23,188 bases of DNA from Saprospiraceae bacterium (GTDB lineage Bacteria > Bacteroidota > Bacteroidia > Chitinophagales > Saprospiraceae), in NCBI GenBank assembly GCA_016715465.1, contig JADKAA010000016.1, forward strand, positions 1-23,188, read 5' to 3'. The notes below the pieces were generated by a model, which searched no databases, was not told where the DNA came from, and saw nothing but the letters and a program-made list of their open reading frames with translations. The translations under genes and the position numbers were made by a program. Below, in pieces: positions 11,430-19,370 of this stretch. Positions within the stretch are counted from its first letter, which is position 1. Each line of letters opens with the position of its first letter.

Positions 11430-11507
11430 TATGCTGTAAAAATACAACGGCTAACAATACCAGGGAGTGTTAAATTGACAGTAAGCCGGATCGGTCAGAA
11501 AAAAGAA

Positions 11508-11539
11508 TTTGGAAATGTAGAAAAGCTCTACTTACTTTG
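11508..11539 (+). promoter_or_regulatory. Bacteroidota-type promoter of the CreD operon
   Basis: TTTG at 11508-11511, a 20-nt spacer, and TTACTTTG at 11532-11539, one mismatch from TAnnTTTG. The -7 element overlaps the palindrome at 11534-11550, so a protein bound there would block it. The coding start at 11557 leaves a very short leader. Confidence 0.55.
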
Positions 11540-11550
11540 TATTTCAAAGT
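11534..11550 (+). promoter_or_regulatory. 17-bp palindromic operator, copy 1
   Basis: ACTTTG-TATTT-CAAAGT, a 6-bp inverted repeat with a 5-bp centre, overlapping the candidate -7 element. Its exact reverse complement recurs at 12545-12561 in the same operon. The winged-helix regulator at 12229-12528 is the obvious candidate ligand (inference). Confidence 0.65.
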
Positions 11551-11556
11551 GCTTTT

Positions 11557-12198
11557 ATGAATGAAACCAGCCAACAAACTGATTCTTTGCAGGACATTAA
11601 AGATATCCGCCGTATAATGGACCGGTCCAGCCGCTTTATTTCATTAAGTGGTTTAAGCGGAATAGCAGCAGGTGTTTGTGCCCTGGCAGGTGCTGTTGTT
11701 GCCAATACTATTCTGAAGAATTATTACGGTAGTTATAATAGCCAGGGTTTTTTTTCCGGTGATGATTTTAGCCGGCTCAAGATCAGGCTGGCAGGTTTGG
11801 CGGCAGTTGTTTTTGCAATGGCATTTGCTTCTTCCTTTTACCTGACATGGAAGAAAGCCAGAAAGCAGGGACTGCCTGTATGGGATTATACGTCAAAACG
11901 ATTAGCCTGGAATATGATAGTACCGCTGGTTACCGGAGCTGCTTTCATTGCGGGAATGCTTAGGTATGATATATGGATATTTGTTGCACCGGCATGCCTG
12001 CTTTTTTATGGCCTTGCTCTCGTAAATGCAAGTAAGTACACTTTATCAGATATTCGTTATTTGGGTTATTGTGAGATAGTATTGGGGTTGGTCAATATGT
12101 TTTTTATTGGCTATGGTTTATGGTTCTGGGCAATTGGTTTTGGCGTATTGCATATCATTTATGGAATCATTATGTGGTCGAAATATGAAAGAAAATAA
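11557..12198 (+). CDS. Multi-pass inner-membrane protein, first gene of the CreD operon
   Basis: 213 residues. The N-terminal 30 residues are soluble ('QTDSLQDIKDIRRIMDRSSRF'), followed by about six membrane segments, near 33-54, 79-97, 116-134, 140-155, 169-185 and 188-206. The basic tail 'WSKYERK' is probably cytoplasmic. No enzymatic motif seen and no family named with confidence. ATG at 11557 is only 6 nt after the operator palindrome. The stop is 30 nt before the ATG chosen for the regulator, so the two are likely co-transcribed. In my recollection similar trios of membrane protein, winged-helix regulator and CreD occur in other Bacteroidota, suggesting an envelope-stress or antimicrobial response; that role is inference. 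Confidence 0.75.
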   Translation: MNETSQQTDSLQDIKDIRRIMDRSSRFISLSGLSGIAAGVCALAGAVVANTILKNYYGSYNSQGFFSGDDFSRLKIRLAGLAAVVFAMAFASSFYLTWKKARKQGLPVWDYTSKRLAWNMIVPLVTGAAFIAGMLRYDIWIFVAPACLLFYGLALVNASKYTLSDIRYLGYCEIVLGLVNMFFIGYGLWFWAIGFGVLHIIYGIIMWSKYERK

Positions 12199-12228
12199 TA
12201 AGTGGAAGGTTTGATCAGAAGAAAAAGT

Positions 12229-12528
12229 ATGAAAAATCCTATAACTGGTTTAAGTAAAGTGTTTGAAAGCCGCATCCGACTTGGTGTGATGAGTGTATTG
12301 ATGGTAAATGAGGAGGTGAATTTTAATGACCTGAAAGAAATGCTGGAAGTAACAGATGGTAACCTGGCCACTCATTTGGTAAACCTGGAAGAGAATGGTT
12401 TTATTAAGGTGCATAAAGGTTTTATCGGAAAGAAGACCAATACCACCTATTCAGTAACCAAGTCCGGGGAAAAGGCATTTACAGATCACATCATTGCATT
12501 GGAAAATATGATCAAAGGAATGAAGTAG
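12229..12528 (+). CDS. Winged-helix transcriptional regulator (probable repressor of the CreD operon)
   Basis: 99 residues from ATG 12229 (MKNPITGLSKVFESRIRLGV); an upstream GTG at 12202 would add 9 residues without family-like character. The chain is essentially one winged-helix domain: helices over 'RIRLGVMSVLMVN' and 'FNDLKEMLEV', a recognition helix 'TDGNLATHLVNLEENGFI', a wing 'VHKGFIGKKTNTTYSVT', and a dimerisation-type C-terminal helix 'AFTDHIIALENMIKG'. This matches the small MarR/ArsR-like 'winged helix DNA-binding domain' proteins. No metal- or ligand-binding cysteines are seen. It lies between the two copies of the 17-bp palindrome, which I infer to be its operators, giving autoregulation of the whole operon. 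Confidence 0.8.
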   Translation: MKNPITGLSKVFESRIRLGVMSVLMVNEEVNFNDLKEMLEVTDGNLATHLVNLEENGFIKVHKGFIGKKTNTTYSVTKSGEKAFTDHIIALENMIKGMK

Positions 12529-12544
12529 ATTTTTTTGCACTTAT

Positions 12545-12561
12545 ACTTTGAAATACAAAGT
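12545..12561 (+). promoter_or_regulatory. 17-bp palindromic operator, copy 2 (inverted)
   Basis: ACTTTG-AAATA-CAAAGT, the exact reverse complement of the copy at 11534-11550, located between the regulator stop (12528) and the next start (12587). No good -33 element is visible here, so it may act as a second binding site, not a promoter of its own. Confidence 0.6.
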
Positions 12562-12586
12562 GCTTTTTAAATTATTGGAAATTAAA

Positions 12587-13024
12587 ATGAATTATTTTTT
12601 ATATACTTTCTATACATGGATTTTATCCTTGCTTGTTCTGGTAGTGGGGCTTGCAGGATATAATTTTTACCTGTTTGCAGCAGGACAATCATTTGACTTT
12701 TTTTTTCCGGAGTTCATTGCAGTAATATTTTTTTTGATGGTTGCTTCTTCACCGGCATTTTTAATGGCATGGGGTGTGCTTTCTTTTATCATCATGTCTG
12801 GTTATTCCCAGGGCGAAAAAATTGGCCTTTGGATATTGGCAGTCATTCTCTCAATAATTGTAAATGTTATTTGCTTGCTCCTTGTTTTTGCCAGAGAAGA
12901 AATTAGCCGGGAAATGTTATGGATGTGCTGGCCGGCTTACTTATCAGCTGCTGTTGTTATAACAATTCGTTCGAAACAATTTTTCAGTTTAATTCATAAA
13001 TCAAAGAATGATGGAAACTCTTGA
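12587..13024 (+). CDS. Small four-helix membrane protein of the CreD operon
   Basis: 145 residues from ATG 12587 (MNYFLYTFYTWILSLLVLVV). I reject the TTG at 12548 because it lies inside the operator palindrome. About four membrane segments are visible, near 8-30, 42-66, 79-102 and 112-126, with a basic soluble tail ('RSKQFFSLIHKSKNDG'). No family recognised. The stop TGA at 13022-13024 overlaps the CreD start by 17 bp, implying translational coupling. Being co-regulated with CreD, it may be a partner in the same envelope function (inference). Confidence 0.75.
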   Translation: MNYFLYTFYTWILSLLVLVVGLAGYNFYLFAAGQSFDFFFPEFIAVIFFLMVASSPAFLMAWGVLSFIIMSGYSQGEKIGLWILAVILSIIVNVICLLLVFAREEISREMLWMCWPAYLSAAVVITIRSKQFFSLIHKSKNDGNS

Positions 13025-14324
13025 ATCAATCAAAAACTCAACTCCTTTTTGGGGTAAAGGAAAATTATTTCTTAAATGTATAATCATCTTCCTGATGGCG
13101 ATGCTGCTTTGGATCCCTACTAACTTTATAATGGAAGTAGTAAAAGAAAGAGAAGGCCGGCAGAAAGAAGCCATTGCTGATATCAGTAATAAATGGGCCG
13201 GCAAACAGGTAGTCACCGGTCCTCTGTTACTGATCCCTTATAAAGTAGCAATAATAGATGAAAAAGGTAATCAATCCTGGGTGAGAGAAAATGCTTACTT
13301 CATGGCCGATAAACTGGATATTCAATCAGCTGTATTCCCGGAAAGAAGAAAAAGGGGGATTTATGAAGTAGCTGTATACAAAACTGATATTACTCTTTCG
13401 GGAAAATTCAACAGTATTCCATGGGAAAAACTAAATGTGCCTGCAGGAAATATTTTGTGGAATGAGTCTTTATTATTCTTTAAGGTACAAGATCAGTTAA
13501 AAGGGATAAACGAAGACATTCATGTTCTCTGGAATGACAGCAACCTGGTCTTTGTGCCTCAGTCACCCGGACAAACGCCTATGGAGGAAGCTTTTGTTAC
13601 TGCTATACCTTTATTACCTGAAACAACAGCAACGGGTGGTTCGTTCAGTATTCAATTTTCGCTAAATGGTTCCGAACAGTTATTGTTTACAGCTGCTGCC
13701 AGGGAAAATAAAATAGAAATGCGTTCTGCCTGGCCAGACCCTGGGTTTACCGGTATTAAACTACCCGATACAAGAGTAGTTAAGGACAGTGGCTTTACCG
13801 CTTCCTGGAAGTATATGAACCGTGCTGTACCACAGGTATGGAAAAATACTTTTTATCAGCTTTCCTCTTCACAGATAGGGGCCGATCTGCTGGTTACAGT
13901 GGATAGTTATGATAAAACAGAACGTTCGGTAAAATATGCCCTGCTTTGTATCATGCTCACTTTTGCAGCTTTCTTTCTGGTAGAAACGATTTATAAGAAA
14001 TCATTGCACCTGGTACAGTATGGTTTGGCGGGACTGGCACTGGTGTTATTCTATACTTTGCTTTTATCCATTTCTGAATATACAGGGTTTAACCTGGCCT
14101 ACCTCATCGCCGGATCTGCTACTATTGGACTGGTAGGTTGGTATGTGGGAAGCATTCTTAAATCATCCAAATTGGCTTTGTTTATCAGTTTTGTACTGGC
14201 AGTGGTTTACAGTTACATTTTCAGCATAATACAATTACAGGATTACGCATTGCTGATGGGAAGTATTGGTTTGTTTGTGGCTTTAGGTATCATAATGTAT
14301 TTCTCAAGAAAATTAGAATGGTAA
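13008..14324 (+). CDS. creD: CreD, inner-membrane cell-envelope integrity protein
   Basis: 438 residues, close to the family length of about 450. One membrane helix near residues 22-44 ('CIIIFLMAMLLWIPTNFIM') is followed by 'EREGRQKEAIADISNKWAG' and 'QVVTGPLLLIPYK', hallmarks of CreD. A large periplasmic beta-rich domain (about 60-300) and a C-terminal block of five to six helices (about 305-433, with 'LLSISEYTGFNLAYLIAG' and 'YALLMGSIGLFVALGI') complete the fold. CreD helps envelope integrity and affects resistance to some antimicrobials in Gram-negatives; the molecular activity is unknown. Here control seems to come from the operon's own winged-helix regulator, as no CreBC genes are present. 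It converges with the toxin array 17 bp away. Confidence 0.92.
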   Translation: MMETLESIKNSTPFWGKGKLFLKCIIIFLMAMLLWIPTNFIMEVVKEREGRQKEAIADISNKWAGKQVVTGPLLLIPYKVAIIDEKGNQSWVRENAYFMADKLDIQSAVFPERRKRGIYEVAVYKTDITLSGKFNSIPWEKLNVPAGNILWNESLLFFKVQDQLKGINEDIHVLWNDSNLVFVPQSPGQTPMEEAFVTAIPLLPETTATGGSFSIQFSLNGSEQLLFTAAARENKIEMRSAWPDPGFTGIKLPDTRVVKDSGFTASWKYMNRAVPQVWKNTFYQLSSSQIGADLLVTVDSYDKTERSVKYALLCIMLTFAAFFLVETIYKKSLHLVQYGLAGLALVLFYTLLLSISEYTGFNLAYLIAGSATIGLVGWYVGSILKSSKLALFISFVLAVVYSYIFSIIQLQDYALLMGSIGLFVALGIIMYFSRKLEW

Positions 14325-14341
14325 TTATATAATAGCTTTAA

Positions 14342-14869
14342 CTACAAAGCCCTCTTTTTTATAGTGTCTGGCTTTACTGTTATTTCATTTCTTTTCAGTC
14401 GGGGGTCTCCCAAAATTTTAAAACGCCCCTTTGTACAATTGTAAGTAAAAAACCGGGGATGTTTGTTATTGCTTTTATTCTTGTATAGCAGATTATAAGT
14501 GTCTGCTTCTTGTTCTTCGCATTGCCAATTTGGGATTGAACTTAATTGTTTGGTAGATAGCATTGCTACTAAAATTAACGTATCAGAGCTACTGTTTTTT
14601 GAAAACCAATATGTCCTGTAAAATCTGTCATAATAATCGGAGTAGTTAGCTTTTATTAATTTCTCAAACTGAACAATGTGATTCTCTTTCTTCTCTACTT
14701 CAATATAAAATGGCTTAACCACATAGCCAATCAATTCTTCATTATCCTTCACTTCATAACTACCGCATTCTTTCTTTGTAAGTGTAAGAGTTAAATCCTT
14801 TATATGTATAATTTTCTTTGGTGCATTGCAAGAAATAAAAATTAATAACCCTAATATTGATAGTCTCAT
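14342..14869 (-). CDS. Lipoprotein, candidate immunity protein of module A
   Basis: 175 residues. The short signal peptide ends in a lipobox, 'LLIFISC', with the acylated Cys at residue 14, so the mature protein is anchored in a membrane facing the periplasm. The rest is a lysine-rich alpha/beta domain ('YDRFYRTYWFSKNSSSDTL') without a family I can name. Its start is 10 bp after the stop of the zinc-peptidase toxin of module A on the same strand, the usual toxin-immunity order. An exported immunity fits a toxin acting in the envelope (inference). Confidence 0.65.
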   Translation of the reverse strand: MRLSILGLLIFISCNAPKKIIHIKDLTLTLTKKECGSYEVKDNEELIGYVVKPFYIEVEKKENHIVQFEKLIKANYSDYYDRFYRTYWFSKNSSSDTLILVAMLSTKQLSSIPNWQCEEQEADTYNLLYKNKSNNKHPRFFTYNCTKGRFKILGDPRLKRNEITVKPDTIKKRAL

Positions 14870-14879
14870 AACTGTTGAA

Positions 14880-15785
14880 TTAAAATAATCTAAGAAATGT
14901 TCGTAATGTTTGATATAAAGGCAGGTTCATGTTTTGAGATGCAAGATTAGGTGGTAGTGATTGTAGATTTCCTGCAGCATTAAGGATAACACCTTGTGTT
15001 ATTCCATTAGCTTCTTGATAAGCTGTGCGTAGAGGTAACCCATTTGCTTGCCTTAAAACATTCTCATAATACATGGCATTATATTCGTCAACTCCTCGCT
15101 GGTCTGGTGGAGTTCCAAACCAAGGAAGATTTCTAATTCCTAAGTTTCGGGAAAACTTATGAGCCATTTCATGGCCTAAAACAACATAGCTTGGCGAAGA
15201 ATTAGATTTGCCCCCTTGAAGTATTTTTTGATTATCGCTTACAGAACCACTGTAATAAATATTGGGATCATTGATGGTATTACTATTAGGGTCGCCTCTC
15301 ATAATGCTGTGGTCTAATATATCTGTAGCCAAATTGCTAACTATTGCATTACCCAAATCGTTTTTCTGGTTCGTTTTTAAATCACCAAGAACCATGTTGG
15401 AAAACTTTGTAGTCTTTCCAGTATATGCACTTCCATCCTTATTATTCCAACGTTGATTTTTTTCATCGTAAGTAAGATTAGCTTTCCTTCCGAAAATCCC
15501 TAAGAAACCTGTTTTAAAACTAATTCTTATTGTATCCCCTAACGGGTCATTGTACAAAATTGGATTATTATTCATCGCAGAGTATAAACTCTGTGAAAAG
15601 TCATGTTTGGGGTCTGTCTGCCAGAACCTTCCTAATTGTGGGTCAAGGCTTCTAAAGTTTGTAGCATATAATTCCAATCCGCTACCATCACTGAACTCTT
15701 TATTCTGCAACTCAGAACCTTTATTAAACTTGAATTTGTTCTGGGGGTTACCAAACGCCAAAGCCTTCGACGATACCCCCGCCAT
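14880..15785 (-). CDS. Orphan RHS tip, module A: RHS core with M91-like zinc metallopeptidase toxin
   Basis: 301 residues. Residues 1-85 are an RHS-repeat-associated core fragment ('MAGVSSKALAFGNPQNKFKF', 'RSLDPQLGRFWQTDP', 'NNNPILYNDPLGD'). The variable tip follows, with a zinc site HEMAH at 205-209 in 'VVLGHEMAHKF' and a downstream 'DEYNAMYYENVLRQANGLPLR' (233-253). That pairing of HExxH with an acidic EN..LR..GLPLR segment is typical of M91 (NleD-type) peptidase tips of RHS toxins. The upstream RHS body is missing: a TGA lies in frame 11 codons before the ATG. No secretion signal, so delivery would require fusion to a full RHS shell. Pairs with the lipoprotein at 14342-14869. Confidence 0.85.
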   Translation of the reverse strand: MAGVSSKALAFGNPQNKFKFNKGSELQNKEFSDGSGLELYATNFRSLDPQLGRFWQTDPKHDFSQSLYSAMNNNPILYNDPLGDTIRISFKTGFLGIFGRKANLTYDEKNQRWNNKDGSAYTGKTTKFSNMVLGDLKTNQKNDLGNAIVSNLATDILDHSIMRGDPNSNTINDPNIYYSGSVSDNQKILQGGKSNSSPSYVVLGHEMAHKFSRNLGIRNLPWFGTPPDQRGVDEYNAMYYENVLRQANGLPLRTAYQEANGITQGVILNAAGNLQSLPPNLASQNMNLPLYQTLRTFLRLF

Positions 15786-15852
15786 TATTAACCCGAACGG
15801 ATAGTAATATCTGGTTCAAAGAGCTTACTGCAATGTACAAAATCAGTTGTAC
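15786..15852 (-). repeat. Module leader repeat A (short copy)
   Basis: The first 67 bp upstream of the module A ATG match leaders B and C almost base for base, up to 'AATCAGTTGTA', then diverge. The remaining spacer (15853-15954) shares only a loose 30-bp match (15868-15897) with 17462-17495, near the terminator of module C. Confidence 0.85.
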
Positions 15853-15954
15853 AAAATAGATAAGGAAGCTGTGTTTTGAAGTATTTTAAAAGGCTTAGAA
15901 GAAGAAAGTTTTCAGGCAGGTGATGATTGGCCTTTTACCCGATTGGTTCATTAC

Positions 15955-16218
15955 CTATTTAATGAAGAAAAAATACACAAATAAAATGAGAAAAGGCACT
16001 GACAGCAGAATATCAAAATACTTGTAAGTTGTTTGCTTCCTAAATATCCTAAACACGGAGAAAATACTAAAAATCACACCAATTATACAAATCGGTAGTA
16101 TAATATACCAACTTATAATTCGGTCTACAGGCGGACTAAATAATTCTAAGTAATTAAACAGCCAGTATTTAACAACACAGAGAAAGAAACATATTAAAGA
16201 AACAAAACCTGGTCGCAT
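15955..16218 (-). CDS. Three-helix membrane protein, candidate immunity protein of module B
   Basis: 87 residues, almost entirely hydrophobic: helices near 5-25 ('FVSLICFFLCVVKYWLFNYL'), 36-58 and 68-86, with a basic loop 'RIFRKQTTYKYFD' between the last two. No family recognised. Position argues for immunity: it follows the module B toxin on the same strand. If the toxin frame is corrected for one missing A, the toxin stop (16225-16227) lies 6 nt before this ATG. A small polytopic protein is an unusual partner for a nuclease-like toxin and could instead block entry at the membrane (inference). Confidence 0.55.
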   Translation of the reverse strand: MRPGFVSLICFFLCVVKYWLFNYLELFSPPVDRIISWYIILPICIIGVIFSIFSVFRIFRKQTTYKYFDILLSVPFLILFVYFFFIK

Positions 16219-16224
16219 GATAGT

Positions 16225-17159
16225 TTATTTACTCCATATTACCCAAGGGTACTTTACCCCATTTGACAACGCTTTTGGTCAGCTTTTGTATCAGGTCCAT
16301 TGAATGTAATTCGACTATTTGTATCTGCCCCATCCAGAATTCTTTTTTCCGAAAGCCCAATCATAGAAAATGCCTTCCCTGTCATAAAATTGCCTGCATC
16401 GTAAACATTATATAAATCATTTGTATGCTCAAATTTTACAAACCCCTGAGTTCCGTCCTTCGCAAACTTACTTTGAATCGGTGGACCAATATTTACATTA
16501 CCCCCATCTTTTGTCAAAGAAGTCATATCATCAGCGAAGTCAAAATCATTATGCCCCAGTTTAAGTAAGTACAATCCTACCGACAAGAGGGCTCCAGGTG
16601 CTTGCGGATTTGCATTGTCCTTAGATTGAAATTTATCCCTTATCTCTCCGATTTCCAAATCATTGAAATTAGTTGACATCTCTTTGCTAGAGTAGGGCGT
16701 AAATATTCTGGTAGAATTCTCAGAATAGTCAAAATCATATCTTACAGATTTTTCTGGTAACATTGCCTGAAATTGCTTCTGGTCAAAGTTCTGGTCAATA
16801 AATTTCAATTCTTGGTTACCCAACATTACTTTGTGGGGACCGTCAGCCTTTTCTACTTTTGTAATATAACCTTGTGAATTAACCCGAATAATATCATCAG
16901 GCTTCATACCATCAGGGTCAATAAATCTTATTGGGTTATTAAAGGTATAATTATAAGGGGAGTGCCTTCTCATCTTTTCACTTAATGGGTCGATATGATT
17001 CCATCTCCCAATCTGGGCATCGTATATCCTTGCCCCGTAGGCTAACCATTCAAGTCCTGATCCATCACTGAACTCCTGTCTTTGTTCTTCCTTACCGTTG
17101 TATTTTAATTTGTTATTAGGATTTCCAAAAGCTAACGCTTTGCCTGATATCCCCTGCAT
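16225..17159 (-). CDS. Orphan RHS tip, module B: RHS core with probable type-44 polymorphic toxin domain
   Basis: Residues 1-85 are RHS core ('NKLKYNGKEEQRQEFSDG', 'YGARIYDAQIGRWNHIDPL', 'FNNPIRFIDPDG'). The tip (about 90-301) ends in 'FEHTNDLYNVYDAGNFMTGK' (243-262), 'GLSEKRILDGAD' and 'DTKADQ'. The DxGNFxxGxA then LLxGA then DQ pattern resembles Ntox44-type toxins, suspected RNases; moderately sure. As read, the frame stops at 16254 ('KRCQMG'). One more base in the A4 run at 16273-16276 gives 'DQKALSNGVKYPWVIWSK' ending at 16225, which I take as the true end. The ATG lies in the RHS core with TGA in frame upstream. Confidence 0.75.
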
Positions 17160-17288
17160 TATTAACCCGAACGGATAGTAATATCTGGTTCAAAGAGCTT
17201 ACTGCAATGTACAAAATCAGTTGTAAAATACTAGATTAGAAAACCTCGATTTCAAGTCAAGCCTGTTACTTCGTATAAGCCCAATGTC
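17160..17288 (-). repeat. Module leader repeat B (full copy)
   Basis: Untranslated leader directly upstream of the module B ATG. Over about 130 bp it differs from leader C at two positions and from leader D at three. Codons for TRYYYPFGLI immediately precede the ATG but are cut off by TGA, with further stops beyond it. The 5' part (17279-17288) is one arm of the inverted-repeat junction element. Confidence 0.92.
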
Positions 17289-17362
17289 GGCTGCTACACA
17301 CTATGCTGTTCACCGCCAGACATGGGCAGGAAAGTTTACGGGTGGGGCGGAGGAGACGTTGG
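17279..17362. repeat. Inter-module inverted-repeat element, junction B/C
   Basis: GCCCAATGTC (17279-17288) and GACATGGGC (17319-17327) form an imperfect hairpin around a 30-base centre that differs from the other junctions. A further block GGAGACGTTGG ends at 17362. Copies at 18952-19028 and 20234-20311 keep the arms and change the centre. The rest of this gap, to 17439, shows nothing else. Confidence 0.7.
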
Positions 17363-17439
17363 AAGAGAAAAATCAGTCTTGAAAGTAAAGCAGTGTGGGT
17401 TGATTGTTTCTAATATCATAGTCATTGAGTTTTAGGCAT

Positions 17440-17464
17440 AAAAAAACCACTCCGAAGAGTGGCT
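17440..17464 (-). terminator. Rho-independent terminator after module C
   Basis: On the minus strand CCACTC-TTCG-GAGTGG followed by T7: a 6-bp GC-rich stem, a UUCG tetraloop and a U tract. It lies 63 bp beyond the stop of the module C immunity gene and so ends that module's transcript before the next leader. Confidence 0.85.
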
Positions 17465-17526
17465 GTATTTTGAAGTATTTGAAGAAGGGCTTTTAGCCTT
17501 CATAAATAGACTGTCTGAATCATTCA

Positions 17527-17985
17527 TTAATTATTCCTTTGTGGGATATTGCCGTTAAGTTTATACTGCTTGTTATCAGACTTTATTTCAGTAATCATCA
17601 TCTCAGTAATTCTTAATTGATAATCAAAGTCGAGATGATAATTATTAAATAAGGATGTTATCGCCATTAAATTCTCTTTAAGTTCATAAGACTTTGTAAA
17701 GACAAGCTCTTTACCGAATATGTAGCAAAAAAATTGTTTCCCATGTGAGGCCATTACTCCAAACTTTATTATGGTAAAAAATGATTTTCCACTGGTGTCT
17801 TTTACAATTTCACGACTAAAAACTACCTTTCTGTATTTGTTGATGTCGTTCACTTTCTCAAGTTCACCTTCTTTTATTAGTCTCTTAATTAAAATGCTAT
17901 CCAAAGAACGATCATTGACTTGCGAAAACAAAAGGGAGTTTGTTCCAAGTAGAAATATTAAAATCAAATAAAGCTTCATATTCAA
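17527..17985 (-). CDS. Secreted small protein, candidate immunity protein of module C
   Basis: 152 residues with a Sec signal peptide (MNMKLYLILIFLLGTNSLLFSQ, cleavage expected after about residue 22) and no lipobox cysteine, so probably periplasmic. The mature part is mixed alpha/beta with 'FFTIIKFGVMASHGKQF' and 'DYQLRITEMMITEIKSDNKQ'. No family recognised. It starts 20 bp after the module C toxin stop and is followed by a clear terminator, so toxin and this gene form one unit. Immunity role is inferred from position. Confidence 0.6.
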   Translation of the reverse strand: MNMKLYLILIFLLGTNSLLFSQVNDRSLDSILIKRLIKEGELEKVNDINKYRKVVFSREIVKDTSGKSFFTIIKFGVMASHGKQFFCYIFGKELVFTKSYELKENLMAITSLFNNYHLDFDYQLRITEMMITEIKSDNKQYKLNGNIPQRNN

Positions 17986-18005
17986 TTAAATAAAAATAAA
18001 ATGAC

Positions 18006-18832
18006 TCAATAATATTTTTTAAGGATGGTCTGCTTTAATATAGTCGTTTCAACATCTTCAGGGCCTCCGGGATAATTTTCTACATCATTTTTTTCGCCCA
18101 GTTTAAAATTACGCATTTGCATCTGTAAGTTTTTGTTATCTGCAGCATGCACAAGTTCGTGTCCTGCATTTCCCATAAAGGCTCCCTCAGCATCATTCAT
18201 TCTATAAAGAACTTCATACATTAATCCTTGCTTGCCAGAAAAACTTCCTCCGCCATCCACATATTTCTTATTTTCTCGATTAGGTGACTCAAATAATGTT
18301 ATATCAACTCTTTTGATAACTGCTGTTTGAGTTGCTGCATCCCATGTATAGTCAGCAATTTGAGATTGCCCAAAACTACCCGGATTGGGTTTGTTCGATA
18401 TTGTCATAGTAATTCCCCACTTCGCATCTTGAGCTTTGTTTAGCATTTCCAATCCCTTTTCGGTTTTCGCTAAACTATTTCCAACCCTTTTCCACTCTCT
18501 CGTGGCATTTTTACTCCACTTTAATGTGCCGTCTTTCCTTACAGTATATTTGATTGCTTTACCTTTTTGTCATACAATGTATCACCTAATGGGTCATTGA
18601 ATCTTATTGGATTATTCCCCATAGAGCTATATAAGCTCTGTGAGTAATCAGGCTTACTATCTATCTGCCACCATCTTCCCAACTGTGGGTCTAAGCTCCT
18701 TAATGGTGTTGCATATAACTCTAACCCACTGCCATCTGAAAATTCTTTGTTTTGTAATTCAGACCCCTTGTTCCATTTTCTTTTATTCTCAGGACTTCCA
18801 AACGCCAACGCTTTAGAACTAATCCCAGCCAT
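18006..18832 (-). CDS. Orphan RHS tip, module C: RHS core with HExxH metallopeptidase-like toxin (one frameshift)
   Basis: RHS core residues 1-85 resemble module A ('KGSELQNKEFSDGSGLELYA', 'RSLDPQLGRWWQID', 'GNNPIRFNDPLGDTLYD'). As read, the frame stops at 18539. One extra A in the A5 run at 18564-18568 gives 'DKKGKAIKYTVRKDGTLKW' and joins the downstream open frame, for about 275 residues. The tip contains 'FMGNAGHELVHAADNKN', an HExxH zinc site, followed about 30 residues later by 'GGPEDVETTILKQ', which could give an acidic third ligand. It is a zincin-type candidate distinct in sequence from module A. Start context as in the other modules, with in-frame TGA upstream. Confidence 0.78.
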
Positions 18833-18961
18833 TATTAACCCGAACGGATAGTAATATCTGGTTCAAAGAGCTTACTACAATGTACAAAATCAGTTGTAAA
18901 ATACTAGATTAGAAAACCTCGATTTCAAGTCAAGCCTGTTACTTCGTATTAGCCCAATGTC
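18833..18961 (-). repeat. Module leader repeat C (full copy)
   Basis: Near-identical to leaders B and D over about 130 bp (two differences from B). It lies between the module C ATG and the junction element, with stops in the RHS frame. Confidence 0.92.
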
Positions 18962-19028
18962 GCATGCTGGTACATAACACCACACAGCAGACATGGGCAG
19001 GAACGATTGTTGGGGAGAATCTGGGCGG
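18952..19028. repeat. Inter-module inverted-repeat element, junction C/D
   Basis: Arms GCCCAATGTC (18952-18961) and GACATGGGC (18990-18998) surround a 28-base centre unlike those of B/C and D/E. A third arm-like block CTGGGCGG ends at 19028. It begins just inside the leader and stops 25 bp before the Imm53 gene. Confidence 0.7.
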
Positions 19029-19052
19029 AAAATAATATTAACTGTCTCAACA

Positions 19053-19352
19053 TCATATATCATTACCAACATTAGAATCAACTAAACCTTTAAAAAGTTC
19101 AATTATTATGCTAAGGCTATGAGTTCCTCCTGCTGCTTTAAAAACACCATTTTCTATAGAGTATCCGAACCAATCCTCATCTGCCCTTTCATTTAATGAA
19201 TAAGGGATTTTTAGATTTTCCAATTCTGTGTTTTTTAAATCTATGACAATAGACCAACCAGGGTTATCCAAGGTATCTATCTTTATGCCATATTCATGCT
19301 CCCACTTGCCATCACATTGACGAGCATACCAATTTTGTAGCCATTCTATCAT
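19053..19352 (-). CDS. Imm53-family immunity protein of module D
   Basis: 99 residues beginning 'MIEWLQNWYARQCDGKWEHE' and continuing 'GIKIDTLDNPGWSIVIDL' and 'DEDWFGYSIENGVFKAAGG'. The W-LQNWY-QCDG-WEH-YG-I-TLDNPGW signature is what I know as the Imm53 family of polymorphic-toxin immunity proteins. No signal peptide, so it acts in the cytoplasm, binding and neutralising the cognate toxin tip. It starts 18 bp after the module D toxin stop. It is the only partner in the array whose family I recognise directly, and it anchors the toxin-immunity reading of the others. Confidence 0.85.
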   Translation of the reverse strand: MIEWLQNWYARQCDGKWEHEYGIKIDTLDNPGWSIVIDLKNTELENLKIPYSLNERADEDWFGYSIENGVFKAAGGTHSLSIIIELFKGLVDSNVGNDI

Positions 19353-19370
19353 TACAATAATTTTGTCAAA

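Noticed and set aside
11430..11447. TTG start adding six residues to the DUF5686 protein
   Set aside because: The ATG at 11429 gives a normal signal peptide; the extra residues precede its basic end.
12548..12586. TTG start giving a longer membrane protein
   Set aside because: The codon lies inside the operator palindrome; ATG at 12587 starts directly at the hydrophobic N-terminus.
17160..17288. Promoter within the leader repeat (TTG, 22 nt, TATTTTAC)
   Set aside because: Only a six-of-eight match to the -7 element with a long spacer; not enough to list as a feature.
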